Source of the DNA: Tyto alba
Taxonomy: Eukaryota > Chordata > Aves > Strigiformes > Tytonidae
NCBI RefSeq assembly: GCF_018691265.1
Contig: NW_024881321.1
Span: forward strand, 22,046,198-22,110,197
Length of the DNA stretch: 64,000 bases
Reading direction: 5' to 3'
Shown here: one piece after another, positions 1 through 11,552 of the stretch
Layout of the letters: each line of letters begins with the position of its first letter
How positions within the stretch are numbered: position 1 is the stretch's first letter
Notes under the pieces: model-generated
Told to the model about the DNA's origin: nothing
What the model saw: the letters and a program-made list of their open reading frames with translations, nothing else
Databases searched by the model: none
Translations under genes and position numbers: made by a program

Positions 1-1239
1 GTTTGACCCAGAGGGCTGTTTTTACTGTCTTTAAGTTTATTTTAGTACACCACTGCCTCTTTATCTTAATTAATCAGAAAGAAAGACTAAAGTGACTTGG
101 TCAGACTAGTTATCTGTATTATAAATACCTGAATCTAGTAGACATTTTTTCATCCTTCAATTCCCTTTATAGCCTATAGTATCTTCAAGGAATTTTTTGT
201 TTCTTCTTAAAATATATATCTAATGTAGGTCATACAAATTGTACAAGAGAATACTTTCTGTATTTGTTAATGGTGAAGAGCATCCAGACAAGTAGCTCAA
301 ATGTAGATTATTTTTACAACATAAGATTCTAAACCTGATTGAGATAAAGACCCTCATTGTTCTTATCTTTAATAAAATCAATCTGTCAGAATACAGGAAA
401 TGTTCAGAGTTTCCAATGTTGAGCTTTCCATTTTGATATCATTGTATAGACAGACTTGTATGGTGAAGAAAGATATATAAAAGGAAAGGACATGAAGATT
501 CTGAAAAAAAAAGACTGTTTGATCCACTCAGTAAAATTTTAAAAACTGAAGGTTTTTCTTAGGTGTTTCAAAAGTTATTTTAAAACAAGGATTATTAAAT
601 GCTTAAGACTGGTGGCAGTCATTTGTAGGTTTCATCTGGCAGCCACTGATGACAGTAAGAGTGCTATCCACAAAATCAAAAAAGAAACAGAATCTCTAGT
701 TAGATACTTTCCATACATAGGATTTTTTTTTTCCCAATAGGTTAATATTTTATAATATAGATTAAATGGTTTAACCTAAAGATGACACATTTCCAAGGGA
801 AGATCTGTGAATATATTTATATGTAAATGCAAAAAGACAAGGATGAGGAGTTATTTATATCCAAGGTTTTTAAATTTTACACAAAGTAAGGCTGCTAAAT
901 CAATTTGAAAACATTTTTAAGAATTTTGAACATTTAACTCCTGTTATATCCAAGGAGATCTGTCTTTTCTTGTCTTGATTCTAATTAAATTTAAAAGCTT
1001 AAATATACCTAGGTACTAGCATGTGGATAGTATAAATTGTCATGGCCTTGTAAACATCAGTGGCAGTTTATACAGATATAAAAATAAAAAACTTTATGAG
1101 GGAAAAATAAATATTGACTACATTTCATTTAATTAAGAAAAGTATTTCAAGGAGGAATTTATAGTAGGCTGTTAGATGAAGACCAAACTTCAGAAAAGTG
1201 GAGGAATGGGGGCAGGGTGGAAACATCTGGGGAAAACAT
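1..1239. other. AT-rich non-coding stretch, nothing recognised
   Basis: Low-GC sequence with many stops in all frames and no repeat family that I recognise. It leads into the 5' part of the CR1 element that begins near 1240. Confidence 0.6.
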
Positions 1240-1464
1240 GGTAGAGGAGGCTCTCACACTTCCCCTCAGCAAATGGCACACCTGGGATCCATCTCAAGTG
1301 CTAGCACATGAGTGCATATGACCTGAGAAACACAATGGTAGTTCTGGATGGATATAGGCTTTTGGGAAGAACTGGTGAGGAAGACAGAAGTGGGAAGATG
1401 GTGCTGTATGGAAAGGAGCAGCACAAATGCACAGAGCTTTTGCTATTGAATTGATGGTGTCTGC

Positions 1465-1686
1465 TTGAGAATTTATGGGCCAGGATCAGAGGGGAAGCCA
1501 GCAAGGAAAATACGGTGGGTATCTGCTACAAACAGCCAAACTAAGAAGAATAAGTGGGCAAAACCTTTCTTACATAATGAGAAGATACACAGTCATAAGC
1601 TCTGGTTCCCATGGGCTACTTTAACGACCTTGTTACCTACTAGAAAAGCAATGTGGTATAACATACGCAATTCAAGAGATTTCTGA
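1465..1686 (+). pseudogene. CR1 ORF2 endonuclease-domain remnant
   Basis: This open stretch of about 73 codons matches the C-terminal part of the CR1 endonuclease only in pieces. The family motif around the catalytic Asp-Phe-Asn (usually LMGDFNH) shows up in another frame near 1605-1635 as VPMGYFND, with the catalytic Asp replaced by Tyr. That indicates both a frameshift and loss of a key residue. The downstream block NSRDF fits the family's 'SRRFLE' region. No function is possible; it only marks the CR1 body. Confidence 0.55.
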
Positions 1687-1739
1687 ATTGCACTGGGGAG
1701 AAAAAATTGATTGAGATGCTGGATAGCCTGCTAGGGATA

Positions 1740-2595
1740 TGCTCTTTTGGGCTAATGAATTAAAAAATTTCTTACTGGCAACAAGAGAACATACTTTGCA
1801 AACGGATCCAGTAATTTATTGTCAAACAATGTTTTAACTGCCTAATACAAATACAACAAAAGTTGCTATCAATCAGTTAAAAAGACAATAGCATTTATAG
1901 TCCAAATTGTCTAATTAATTCAGAAAAAAAAGCTTCATTAATAATGAAATCAAAATTGTTCTGCATATCCTTTTTTAATATCTACCCCTTTTCTGTTAGA
2001 AGGGTACTGTGTCTTTCAGAGCACCTGTGTAACCTATGGTTGATAGTACCGGTCTTCCAGGAAGGATGAGGAGAGTTATGAGGGGTTGCCAGTATTCCAG
2101 TGAGGGAATTTGCCAGGAGGGGTGTGAAGTTAACTGTGGGAATTTATTCTTTCTCTGTCTTGATTCTGTGTTGGTTAGTTGTATGCCCTACTTATTCGCT
2201 CTTTCCTTATTGGTTCACAAATAAAATTTTATTACATTTTTCTGCTTAGCTATTAGGTAGTTACCCAATAGCAACCCCGCCAGCCACTGTTAAAATAAAG
2301 GGCTAGTGTGGCTCAGTGACTATGCAAGTTTTTATACCACATGTTATTCAGCAAGCTCAACTAACAAGATAGGCAACAATCACCTGACAGTTGTTACTCA
2401 CAGCCAGAACAACCTAAAGCCTTTAGCCAAAATAAGCTAATGTCTGTGCAGGACAAAGTCTGTCCAACAAGATATGAGTCCTACATTGGTGACAATACAA
2501 AGCCTGTGGCCTGCTAATAGCAATGTTAGTCATTCTCTTTAACTACTCTACTCACTTAAAAGGAAGAACTGGTTAGACAGGTGAAAGCTGACAGC
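1740..2595. other. Unexplained insert inside the CR1
   Basis: CR1 homology fades near 1740 and returns near 2600 at the HEMVEF-like block, so roughly 850 bp here is not explained by CR1. It contains AATAAA near 2220 and 'aaaataaagg' near 2291, which resembles an old LTR or a processed transcript end. I could not find paired TG/CA ends or a convincing target-site duplication. Its identity is open. Confidence 0.35.
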
Positions 2596-3199
2596 AAACT
2601 TAACTGAAGCAACTATGAGATGGTGGAATTTACAGTCCTGAAGGAAGCAAGAAAAACAAGTAGAATAACAGCTCTGGATTCAAGAAAGCAAACTTGGCCT
2701 TGTTCAGGGAACTAGTAAGAGAGGCTGCTCTGACTGGCAGAGTAGTCAAAGTGTGTTTGTTGGAATTAAGTGACCTGTTAATCTTCTCAAAACTCAAAAA
2801 TGGTCCATTTTGCTGTACAGAATGTTGAACAAGCATGGCCAAAAATAGTTGAAAAAAGTCTCCTGACTAAGCTAAAATGCAGAGGTGGAAGCTGTCCAGG
2901 AAGGTATCTATCTATCCTGGAAGGTTATGGAAACATTGTCAAGGCTTGCAGGGAATTAGGAAAACCCAAACTCAGCTGGAGCTGAAATTACTGAGGAATC
3001 TGAAGGGCAATAAGAAGGACTCCCAGAGATATATCAGTAGAAAAAGAAAAATCAAGGAAAACATGTGGCTGTTTTTGAGTGGGGTTGGTAATCTGATGAC
3101 AAAGGACACTGAAAAGGTAAGATACTTGGTGTTTTATTCATTGCTCTTAAGAGTCTGTGCATGGATAGTCAATCCTGACTTGCAGCTATACTAGCAAGA

Positions 3200-3835
3200 T
3201 AAGCTCAGAAATCTACTAGAATTTGCTATCTATGTCACAAATAACAGACAATGATATAAAGTCATCAAAATCCGGGCTCATTGTGAAAGAACAAAAAGCC
3301 AGCTGTGTATTTGAGCAAAGGTGGTAGGGTAAAAGACAATAACTGTTTGGGATAGGAGGGAAGTGGGAAGTGCATTTAAAGGGAAACAAATCATAAGATT
3401 GGGGCTGTTCTGGAATACCTGTTGAACAGCCCTGCATCTTGTCAACATGGAGAAGCAAAACTCACAGCATAATTTAGATTGGGAGGAGCCTCCAGAGATC
3501 TCTAGTCCAATTCCCTGCTCAAATCATATCTAATCAGATCAGACTGCTTAAGGCAGTATCCATTTGAGTCTTGAACAGCTTTAAGGATGGAGACTTCACA
3601 ACATCTATGGGCAACCTATTCCAGTGCTTAACTATCTCCACAGTGTAGACAAATCCTTTGTTCTAACCATAAGTCTGATTCACTTCCACAGTCTGGGAAG
3701 ACTTATGGTGGTTTCTCTAGCACTGATAAGAGATCATGCAAAAGGGAAAAAATGGCCTTCCTGTCTGTCTTTAATGTCTAGCACTGGTGTCTGGTCTCCC
3801 AGGTGCCCAGTACCTACAGTATGGGGAAGTAAAAT
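3200..3835. repeat. Segment with a minus-strand CR1 3' fragment
   Basis: From about 3475 to 3720 the sequence reads as the reverse complement of a CR1 3' region: 'ggatggagacttcacaac' is followed by 'gggcaacctattccagtg' and 'tctccacagtgtagac', the standard order seen from that strand. It therefore lies opposite to the surrounding plus-strand CR1 and probably inserted into it. The flanks (3200-3475 and 3720-3835) are not recognised. Confidence 0.6.
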
Positions 3836-3944
3836 AATACTCATGGTAGGTTAAAGTGGAGTTTAGGACCACATAAACAAACTGGACACACAAAACTTCA
3901 TAGGACCAGATAAGATTCATCTGAGAACACTAAGGGAGCTGAAG

Positions 3945-4527
3945 TACTGATTTGGGATGGTATAGAGTTAATTTTCTTCATAGTCACTTGTATGGCACTG
4001 TGTTTTGGATTTATCACAAAACAGTGTTGATAACTCACCCATGTTTTAATTACTGCTGAGCAGTGTTTACACAGCATCAAGGCTGTTTCTGCTTCTCACA
4101 CTGCCCTGCCAGCGAGTAGGCTGGGGATGCACAAGAAGTTGGGAGGGGACACAGCTGGGACAGCTGACCCCAACTGACCAGAAGGGTATTCCATACCATA
4201 TGATGTCATACTCAGCAATAAAAGCTGGGGGAAGGAGGAGGAAGGAAGGACATTTGGAGTTATGGTGTTTATCTTCTCAAATAACCATTACGCATGATAG
4301 AGCCCTGCTGTCCTGGAGATGGCTAAACACCTGCCTGCTGATGGGCAGTAGTGAATGAATGACTTATTTTGCTTTGCTTGCACATACAACTTTTTTTTTT
4401 TTACCTATTAAACTGTCTTTATCTTAACCAATGAATTTTTGCACTTTTACCATTCTGATTATCTCTGGGGGTAAGTGAGTGAGCAGCTGTGTGGGCCTCA
4501 ACTGCTTGCTGGGGCTAACCCACAACA
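3945..4527 (+). mobile_element. Solo LTR (ERVL-like), 583 bp, in CR1
   Basis: The 5' end reads TACTGATTTGGG, a mutated form of the TGCTGGTTTTGG start of related copies at 28740 and 31409. All three share 'atagagttaattt' near the start, 'aagaagttgggaggggaca' in the middle and 'ctattaaactgtctttatct' (ATTAAA polyadenylation signal) near the end. The 3' end is 'cccacaaca'. CR1 sequence lies directly on both sides. A clean 5 bp target-site duplication is not visible (gctga.. / gctgg), which fits an old insertion. No internal retroviral genes flank it. Confidence 0.75.
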
Positions 4528-4819
4528 GCTGGCAACATTGTGAGGCTGATCTCAAAATGGAAAAATGGAAATTTCACATCTATTTTCAAAAAAAAAAAAA
4601 AGCCAGGAAGTTCTGGAGAATGAAATTATAATCAGCTTCACCACGTTACCCTGGAAGATTTTGAAGTAAATCCTGCTGTAAGTCATTTACACCTACATAA
4701 TGAAGGAGATTTGGAACAGCCAGCATGTGTTTACCAAAGCTGCTTTAGCAGCCTGATGGTCTTCACTGGTGAGATGTCTGGCTGTGTGGGTGAGGGGAGA
4801 GCCATGTATGTAAATTACT

Positions 4820-5086
4820 TTGATTTTAGCAATATACTCACAGCCAGTCATTATACCTTTGCAGCCAAATCTCCTGAAGTTTGACAAAAAGTGCAAAGTT
4901 TTGTACTTGGAATGGAATAATCCCGTGCCCCAATATAGTCTTGGCATTACCAATTGTCTAGAGAGCAGGTTTCCAGATAATGACCTGGGAATCCTGGTGG
5001 GCAAGAAGTTAAACATAAGCCAGCAGAGTAATCCCCATGGCAAAGAAAGCCAACAATATATTGTGGCTACATTAGCAAGCATTTAG
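4820..5086 (+). pseudogene. CR1 ORF2 reverse-transcriptase C-terminal remnant
   Basis: This 88-codon open stretch keeps the CR1 signature KF-DKKCKVLYLEWNNP, then a 'DLGILVGKKLNISQQ' block corresponding to the conserved DLGVLVDxKLNMSQQ of CR1 proteins. This region follows the RT catalytic core. The polymerase Asp-Asp motif is not present in this piece. No full ORF2 exists around it, so it is a dead fragment of the host CR1. Confidence 0.75.
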
Positions 5087-5580
5087 GCAGCTGGTCAAAA
5101 AATGCTATTCCTTTCTGCTGGGTATTGTGAAATTGTATCTGGAGTCCTGTGTCCTGTTTTAAACTTCCACTTACAAGGAAGACACTGATAAAGGGGAACA
5201 AGTTTGGGAAAGAATCACTATAATGATGTAGGGATGGGAACACGATGTATAAGAAATTTTGCTGAGATCTTCTCCTTGGATGTACACAATGAAAACTCAA
5301 GAGTGAATATACACACTTTGCATTAAGAAAATAATCTAGATATAAGGAAAACACTCTTCATAATGAGCACAGTCAAACATTATAGAAAGTTGCTTGGAGA
5401 GGCTGTGTAATCTGCATTCTTGGAGATATTCAAAACCTGATGGAATAAGCCTTGAGCAAACAGATATAACTCTTAAATTGTTTGCAATTTTGAAGTTGGC
5501 CCATGTTTGAGCAGGTGTTTGCCTCTTATTGCTCCAGAGATCCTACCTAAATTTATCTGATTTTATAATTTTGAGATATA

Positions 5581-7464
5581 TAAGTCTTATGAATGAATTA
5601 TATGTGAACATGCATGTGTGTGTTAATATATTGTAGATTTCCTTATAACAATAAAATATAATATGAAACTATTTGAAGTGAGCTCAAGATCACATTAAAA
5701 AAAGAGACAGTGAATAGAAGAACCAATGCAAAAAAGACATTGACTAGAAAATGAGGAGAGTGCTTCAACAGTTTGGATAAGTTTGCCAGATCAGAATTAA
5801 TTTCTGTTTCATTTAACCTTGTAGTAAAAAGCAGAGCAATGGACTAGATTTACTAACCGGTGGAATAATATGTCATAACAAAGATTTACAGAAATAAGAA
5901 CTGTAAGACAAAATGCAGTGGCAATGTGACACATGGTGGTTATTGTGGTTTTAAGACTAAATGAGAGGGGAGGAGGAAACTCTTAAACATGCAGTTTTCT
6001 GAATAATTAATTCATTTTTTCTCATTAATTTTTAAAATGAAGAAACAGTAAGAAAGTAATTTTTTTCTTATGTGTCCTAAAAGTTTGTTAATATTGGATA
6101 GTTGCATCTATTATCAATGTTTTGGGAAAACCTAAGAAAATATGTCTTAAGTCAGTAGCTAACACCGTGTAAAATACTAACAGGAATTAATTGAAGATAA
6201 AATTCAGAAAAAATAAGTGATTGCACATGATGTCTAATTTCATTTTTCCTTAATATGTCATATGAATATTGCAATCACAACTATAATCTTTAAATAACAT
6301 TTACATTCCCTCAGGATCCTAAACTTTGTCTACCTGATATAGGCAAAAAATAATAATGAAAAAAAATGCTTTCCTGTTCATCATAGGTGATGTTTATATG
6401 TAACTAAAAAAGAAAGATTAATGAGCCAATGTGCTTTTATCTGAGAAGCATAATTATTCTGCTTCACTGCTATGAATAATTAAGAGGGACATTTTAAAAG
6501 AAAACTATGTTAAGGGCTAATTAGAGTTTTGGAACTTATATGACAAACCACGTTTTATGTTAGTGTAAAACATTTTAAGGGTCAGTGTCACAGTTTTCTG
6601 AAGGCCTTGTTCTTTATAAGTGGTACAATATACAATGTTTTTTTGTTTGTTTGTTTGTTTTTTAGCAATATTTCGAACCAGAGCTTTAAATGATTTGTCT
6701 TTCTAAGTAAAAATACAAATTCATTTCTACTTGCATTTTAACATTTTTATGCCGTGTTTGTGAATTATAAGATAATTTCTTGTGAGATATAAAAATCTGG
6801 AACCAAATTGTATTTTAAGGAAGCAGGAACGAGAAGACATTTTTTGCAAGGAATATTGCCAATAGCATTTGTATATTGGCAATTATGTGAATCTTTTTCA
6901 TATTGCACTGTCTGTAGATAACAAAAATTAAAACAATTTATTCACATGCAAATTATTCAGGTCCATTTGGTACAATTTTTATCATTTATACATGAAAGAT
7001 GATGTACACAACATCTGTGCAAATATTACCTTTCTTCTTTTGTTTCCTTTATACAAAACAAGTAGAGCTATTTCCTCAACTATTTTTAGCAGAAATACCA
7101 TTTTATTTTCCTCCTGGGTCAGTATTAACCTGGTTAACTGTGAGGATATATCAATATTGATGTTACTGCAGGAGAGGTGGCAGTGTCTTAGCAGGAACAA
7201 GTTACAACAGAAAATGAGAACTTTAGGCTGCCTTCTGTTGGCAGTGAAAGCTTAAACATGTACAAAATAGGCTGGTGATAAATGTTTGAAAAGAACTTTC
7301 ATTTGAAGATGCCTATTTCTGTCTAGTGACTATGAAGCCTAGTTGACTTAGATGAAATGCCTAATTTTTAGGCAATTAAATTTAGTTGAGATGAACCCCA
7401 TCTTTTGTGTCAATGATACATATTTTTAATGATGATTAAAAATATGAACTGCTAAAACTGAAGT
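5581..7464. other. AT-rich intergenic sequence with a short (TTTG)n run
   Basis: No gene or large repeat is recognised. A T-rich (TTTG)n microsatellite lies at about 6638-6663. The small open frames around 6982-7255 on both strands overlap each other and show no domain, so they look like chance. Confidence 0.5.
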
Positions 7465-7675
7465 ATGTCAGTTACCATATCCAGAGGTACATTAAGCATA
7501 GTATAACTAACTGGTCAAAAGAAGCGATTGTCCCACTGTACTCATCTGATGAGTCCTCATCTGGAGTTCTGTGTGCAGTTTTGGGCTCCACAATGGAAGA
7601 AGGATATAAAAAATATTAGAATGTGTCCAAAGGAAGGCAGCAAACATAGTGAAAAGACTAGAAGGCATGGATATT

Positions 7676-8743
7676 TATCCTGGGTTGGGTGAGTGGTGGA
7701 GTTTTTTGGTGGCAGGGGAGGGGGCTATAGGGGCGGCCCCCTGTGAGAAGCTTCTCGAAGCTCCCCCAGCTCCACGTCAGCTCCACTTCTGTTTGGAAAT
7801 TGAGCCAATCAGCTGTGCCTCTGCGATAACGTATTTAAGAAGGGACGTGGTGACGAGCAGTGGGACTTGTGAGGAGGAGTTGCTGCAGCTGCATGAACAC
7901 CAAGGTCAGTGGAGGAACAGAGGAATAAAGCAGGGGGGAGGTGTGCTGGAGCAGAGACCCCCGTGTACCATGTGGTGAGACGGCAGGGCAGCCCCCCCCG
8001 CCACCCATGAAGATCTACAGTGGAGCAGACATTGATTTATGGCCTGTGGCTTTTGCTTGGAATAATCAATGTGACTGTGCCTGGAGAAGGCCGGGCTCTT
8101 GTGGGAAAAGGTAGCCCTGCTGCTGTAATTCAGTGCTGGGAGGATTGCAGCATGCGGGGGTGTCCCATGCCAGAGCAGCTCGGGAAGGGCTGCAGCTGTG
8201 GGAGGGAATCGTGTCGGAGAAAGGTAGTGACCCATGACAGAGCAGTGTGGGGAAAGCTGCGGCCCATGGGAGGAACTCATGTTGGAAAAAGTTTGTGGAC
8301 TGTCTCCTGTGAGAGGGGGACCACAATGGAGCAGGGGGAAGAAGTTCCGGAGACTCCCTTCACTGAAGTTGGAAGAAGTGGCAGCACTGACTGCACCCCC
8401 CATTCCCTGCCCCTGTGCTGCTGGGGGAGGAGGTAGAGATACCAGGAGCAGAACTGAGCCCGGGAAGAAGGGAGGGGTGGGGGGAAGGTGTTCTCAAAAT
8501 GTGGCAATGCGTCTCACTGTCCTACTCTGTTATGTGTTGTTAGTGTCTGTAATAAATATATGTTCTTCTTTTCTTCCCCTAACGAGTGTGCCTTTTGCTC
8601 GTGATCATAAAGGGGAATTTTTCCCCATCCCAGTCCTATCTCAAACTACAAGCCTGGCTCTCTGTCCCTTCTCATTGCCGGAGGAGAAGGGAGAGAGAGC
8701 TGCTGCATTGTGGTTGGCTGATGACCAGGCCCAAACCACGACA
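7676..8743 (+). mobile_element. Solo LTR, 1068 bp, 5 bp TSD ATATT
   Basis: Begins TATCCTGGGTTG (mutated TG start) and ends CCACGACA. It is flanked by a perfect 5 bp duplication, ATATT at 7671-7675 and 8744-8748, inside a CR1. U3 carries 'agccaatcagctg' (CCAAT box, about 7803) and 'cgtatttaagaagg' (TATA-like, about 7829). AATAAA lies near 8551. The copy is nearly the same as 20795-21855. The sequence is GC-rich against an AT-rich background. Open frames of up to about 178 codons cross it on both strands, but they overlap each other and resemble no gag, pol or env, so I do not call genes. The 5 bp duplication suggests the ERVL class or a related one. Confidence 0.9.
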
Positions 8744-8890
8744 ATATTGTTGTCTACAACTTCCTCATGAGGGGTGAGCATAGAAAGTGGTGTTGATCAC
8801 TTCTCTCTGGTGTCTGGTGATAGGATGCAAGGGAATGTATTAGAGCTATGTCAAGGAAAGCTCAGGTTGGATATTAGGAAAAAGTTATTG

Positions 8891-9534
8891 TTTTGCCAAT
8901 TGATGGGGTTAACACAAAGGACACAGACACCAAGCTAAAAAAAAAAAAATAGGCTTATTTTACTTTAGTTTAAAGCAGCAGAAAGAATAAGCAAGGTGAT
9001 GCACCTAGTCGTTACTACATAAAGCTAGCTATAGTGATTAAGAAAGATACATCACCAGTTGCCCTCATACTTTACCATCATCCAGATCTGTGCATCAGCT
9101 GGGGAGCCCCGTCACAGCGAAGGATCGGAGAGCCTTTCCCGGCAATTGGGAAGTCCTACGCAGTGCGTCCACTCGTAGGTGAGGTCTCCGTCTGTGCTGT
9201 GAGAGGGCCCGGCTTTTGTACAGTTTAACAAACAAATCTATACAAAATGCACAGGAGATATCTGGTAGATTGTCATGCCTCACTCAGGCGTGTCCGGATC
9301 TGGCCAGGATCCAGGCACATCTGAGGAGTTTGTTTTTCTTTACATTTGGGATTTATAGTTACTTCCTGTTGTTTACTTTTAGTTTTCAGAGATTGTTCCT
9401 AGGATTTCATTTCATGCTGATAAGATGGTGGTTGCTTCATGCTGCTGATAAGATGCTGGTTGCTGGTTGGGGAATTCACTCAGAAGTCATCTTTGGTTTG
9501 AGGCCTATTGTTTGGGCCTTTTTTTTTTGCTTCA
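8891..9534 (-). mobile_element. Solo LTR, 644 bp, twin of 12716-13357
   Basis: Ends are TGTTTTGCC and TTTGCTTCA. It is flanked by GTTAT (8886-8890) and GTTCT (9535-9539), a 5 bp duplication with one mismatch; the CR1 site reads 'aaaaagttcttcactg', so the right copy is the original. The strand is inferred: read from the minus strand there is 'ctataaatccc' (TATA-like) followed by an A/T-rich polyadenylation area near the other end. It is almost identical to the inverted copy at 12716-13357. The open frames in it (9034-9228, 9216-9644) are mirrored in the twin and have no known domain. Confidence 0.85.
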
Positions 9535-9745
9535 GTTCTTCACTGAGAAAGTGGCCAAGCACTGCAACAAGCTCCTCGGGGAAGTGGTCATGGCTGCAAG
9601 CTTGGTGTTCAGGAAGCATTTGGATAATCCTCTTAGATATATGATTTAACTTTTAGGTTGACCTCTGTGGAGTCAGAAGTTGGACTCAATGATCCTCACA
9701 GGTCCCTTCCAATTCAGGATATACTTTGATTCTATGAATTATGTG

Positions 9746-10562
9746 ACATATTTTGATAGAAAACATTAATAGTGCATAATAGGAACCTATTATGCCATGA
9801 AATACCATCAGATTATACAATCAAAACAAAACATTTTGTCTTTCTAGAACAAAATTGCAATTTGAAAATTTCCTGATATTTTAAAAAAAATCTGTTTCAT
9901 GGGAAATGATCAGAAAATAAAGTCTTTAATTTGGAACAAGAACAAACATTGAAATGCCAGTTTTCAGTTAATTAACTAGCATCTTGCACAACTCCATTGA
10001 TATCTCTGTGTGAGATAAAGGCTAAGTGTAGGCATTTAAAAATGTGATTTTTGGCACTAGAGCAAATAACATTTTAAACTGTTCCAGTCTTTAGAGGCTT
10101 ATTAATGATTATTGGCTACTAGAACATTTCTTAAGATGTTTCAAGATTCAGTCACTTACATAAAACTGAGTGATTAGTTTAAAGATAATTCTTTATACCC
10201 ACACAAACAATCACTGCAGTAAATACAGAGGATATATCCAATTAATATACATATGGGAGAAAGTTAATCTTACTGTCACTAATGAAAAAGGAAGATCCAG
10301 GAGAAAGGCGGGAACAAGTGAAGGAAACACTGCTGTGAGACAACTGAACTATTCTGAGGGTATTCTGAATTCACAAATTGAACGCTTTAGAAGCTGACAG
10401 CTTTCGCAGCTGTGGGAGATAAAGGTGAAGTAAAACCATATTTGCCTCCCAGATGAGCTTCCTGCATTTTAGGCCTTATGGAGACACAGAGTGAAATCTT
10501 CTAAGAGGCTGACACACAAAAGTCCAATAGTGCTACAGTGGTGAATGTGTTTTGTACTGTAC
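9746..10562. other. AT-rich intergenic sequence
   Basis: No repeat or gene recognised between the CR1 tail and the LTR at 10563. Confidence 0.5.
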
Positions 10563-11552
10563 TGTCTTGGTTTGATCCCAGAGGGCAACAGCACCACACA
10601 GCTTCTCACTCACCCATTCCCCCTGAGTGCTGAGAAGGATAAAATAATCAAGAGGCTCAGGAATCTAGATAATGACAAGGAGGGATGACTCACCCATTAT
10701 AGTTACAGGCAAAGGACAGACAGAAAAAGAACAACACTTTAAAAACTAACAAAAACAACACTTAGAAGATAAGAGTGGGACAGTGAGAAGTATCACCATA
10801 TCCCCAAAACATCTTCCCCCCACCCTTCCTTTCTTCTCAAGCTCAGATTTGCTCAAAATCTCTCTACCTCTTCCCCTGCAGTGGTGCAGGAGGGGCAGAG
10901 AATGTGGGTTACAGTCAGATCACCTCTCCTTCCTTCTCAGGAGGTGGAGTGAACACCGCATATTCTTCCCCTCTCACGGGGAACAGTCCTCCATGAACCT
11001 ACACCAGTGTGAATCCTCCCCACGGGATGCAGTCGTTCCTGTGCTGATCTGATGTGGGTCACCCCTGTGTGTTGCAGTCCTCCCAGCGCTGAACTACAAC
11101 AGCAGGGGCTTCTTATTCCTTCAGAGCCCTGGCCTCCCTTAAATGTAGCCACCTCTCCAATGTGGGGTCTTCCGCAGACCTCAAGTTGGCCTCTACTCCA
11201 CCATGGACCTCCATGGGTAGCAGGGGTGGTGGCGCTGCTGTCTTACCATGGGATACAGTGGGGCTCTTCTCTGGCGCACTTCTTCCCCACCTTCTTCCTT
11301 CCTTCCATTGACCTGGGTGTTTGCATATGTGTCCTCCTCATAAATCCTCTTCACCAACCCCCTCTCAGATTCCCATTCTTAAATATGTTATCACAGAGGC
11401 GCAGCCACTGTTGTTAATTGGCTCAGCCCTGGCCAGAGACGGGTCCGATTTGGAGCTGGGGGAGCTTTCGAGAAGCTTCTCACAGTGAGGCCACTGCTCT
11501 AGTCCCCTCTCCCGCTACCAAAAACGCCTGCTACACATGCAAACCCAGCACA
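10563..11552 (-). mobile_element. Solo LTR, about 990 bp
   Basis: The plus strand reads TGTCTTGGTTTGATCCCAGAG at the left and 'aaacccagcaca' at the right. The reverse complement therefore begins TGTGCTGGGTTT, as in the host LTR at 22148-23804. The two share 'gagggcaac.gcaccac.cag', 'catgggtagcaggg'-type blocks and 'cttaaatatgttatcacaga' (minus-strand TATA-like TATTTAAG at about 11372). No convincing target-site duplication is seen (TGTAC / TGAAG), so it is older or its end has changed. No internal retroviral sequence is adjacent. Several frames of 60-120 codons are shadows without domains. Confidence 0.8.

Larger units (their letters stand above)
1240..5580 (+). mobile_element. Long, decayed CR1 LINE, interrupted three times
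   Basis: Blocks that follow the order of an avian CR1 lie along the plus strand. An endonuclease-region block (about 1240-1740) is followed by the end of the endonuclease and the linker before the reverse transcriptase (about 2600-3190), the start of the RT region (about 3840-3944), RT and 3' sequence (4528 to about 5560). Recognisable stretches include HEMVEF-like coding at 2618 and the 'agctggagctgaaat' block near 2978. The element is broken by an unexplained insert (about 1740-2595), a segment with a reverse CR1 fragment (about 3200-3835) and a solo LTR (3945-4527). Frameshifts and stops are frequent, so it is long dead. The block order, recognised from memory of the CR1 family, makes a single original insertion likely. 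Exact ends are uncertain by tens of bases. Confidence 0.75.
7465..9745 (+). mobile_element. CR1 LINE 3' portion split by two solo LTRs
   Basis: CR1 blocks in plus orientation appear as 'ctggagttctgtgtgcagttttgggctcc' (about 7563), 'ctacaacttcctcatgagg' (8754), 'aggttggatattaggaaaaa' (about 8866) and 'ttcttcactgagaaagtgg' (9536), ending with the usual 'aggtcccttccaattcagga' and 'ttgattctatgaat' tail near 9740. The element is interrupted at 7676-8743 and 8891-9534 by unrelated LTRs. Removing both restores the CR1 order, so the CR1 is older than either. It is 5'-truncated and non-functional. Confidence 0.85.

Noticed and set aside
4693..5354. Minus-strand frames of 95-129 codons
   Set aside because: Antisense shadows of the CR1 RT region, where the plus strand shows the conserved protein blocks.
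7649..8770. Several overlapping frames of 80-178 codons on both strands
   Set aside because: They lie inside the 1068 bp LTR, recur in the sister copy at 20795-21855, overlap each other on both strands and contain no gag, pol or env motif. They are GC-rich LTR shadows.
9034..9644. Two frames (64 and 142 codons) that recur on the other strand at 12663-13213
   Set aside because: The recurrence comes from the duplicated LTR, not from a gene family; the longer frame runs out of the LTR into CR1 sequence.
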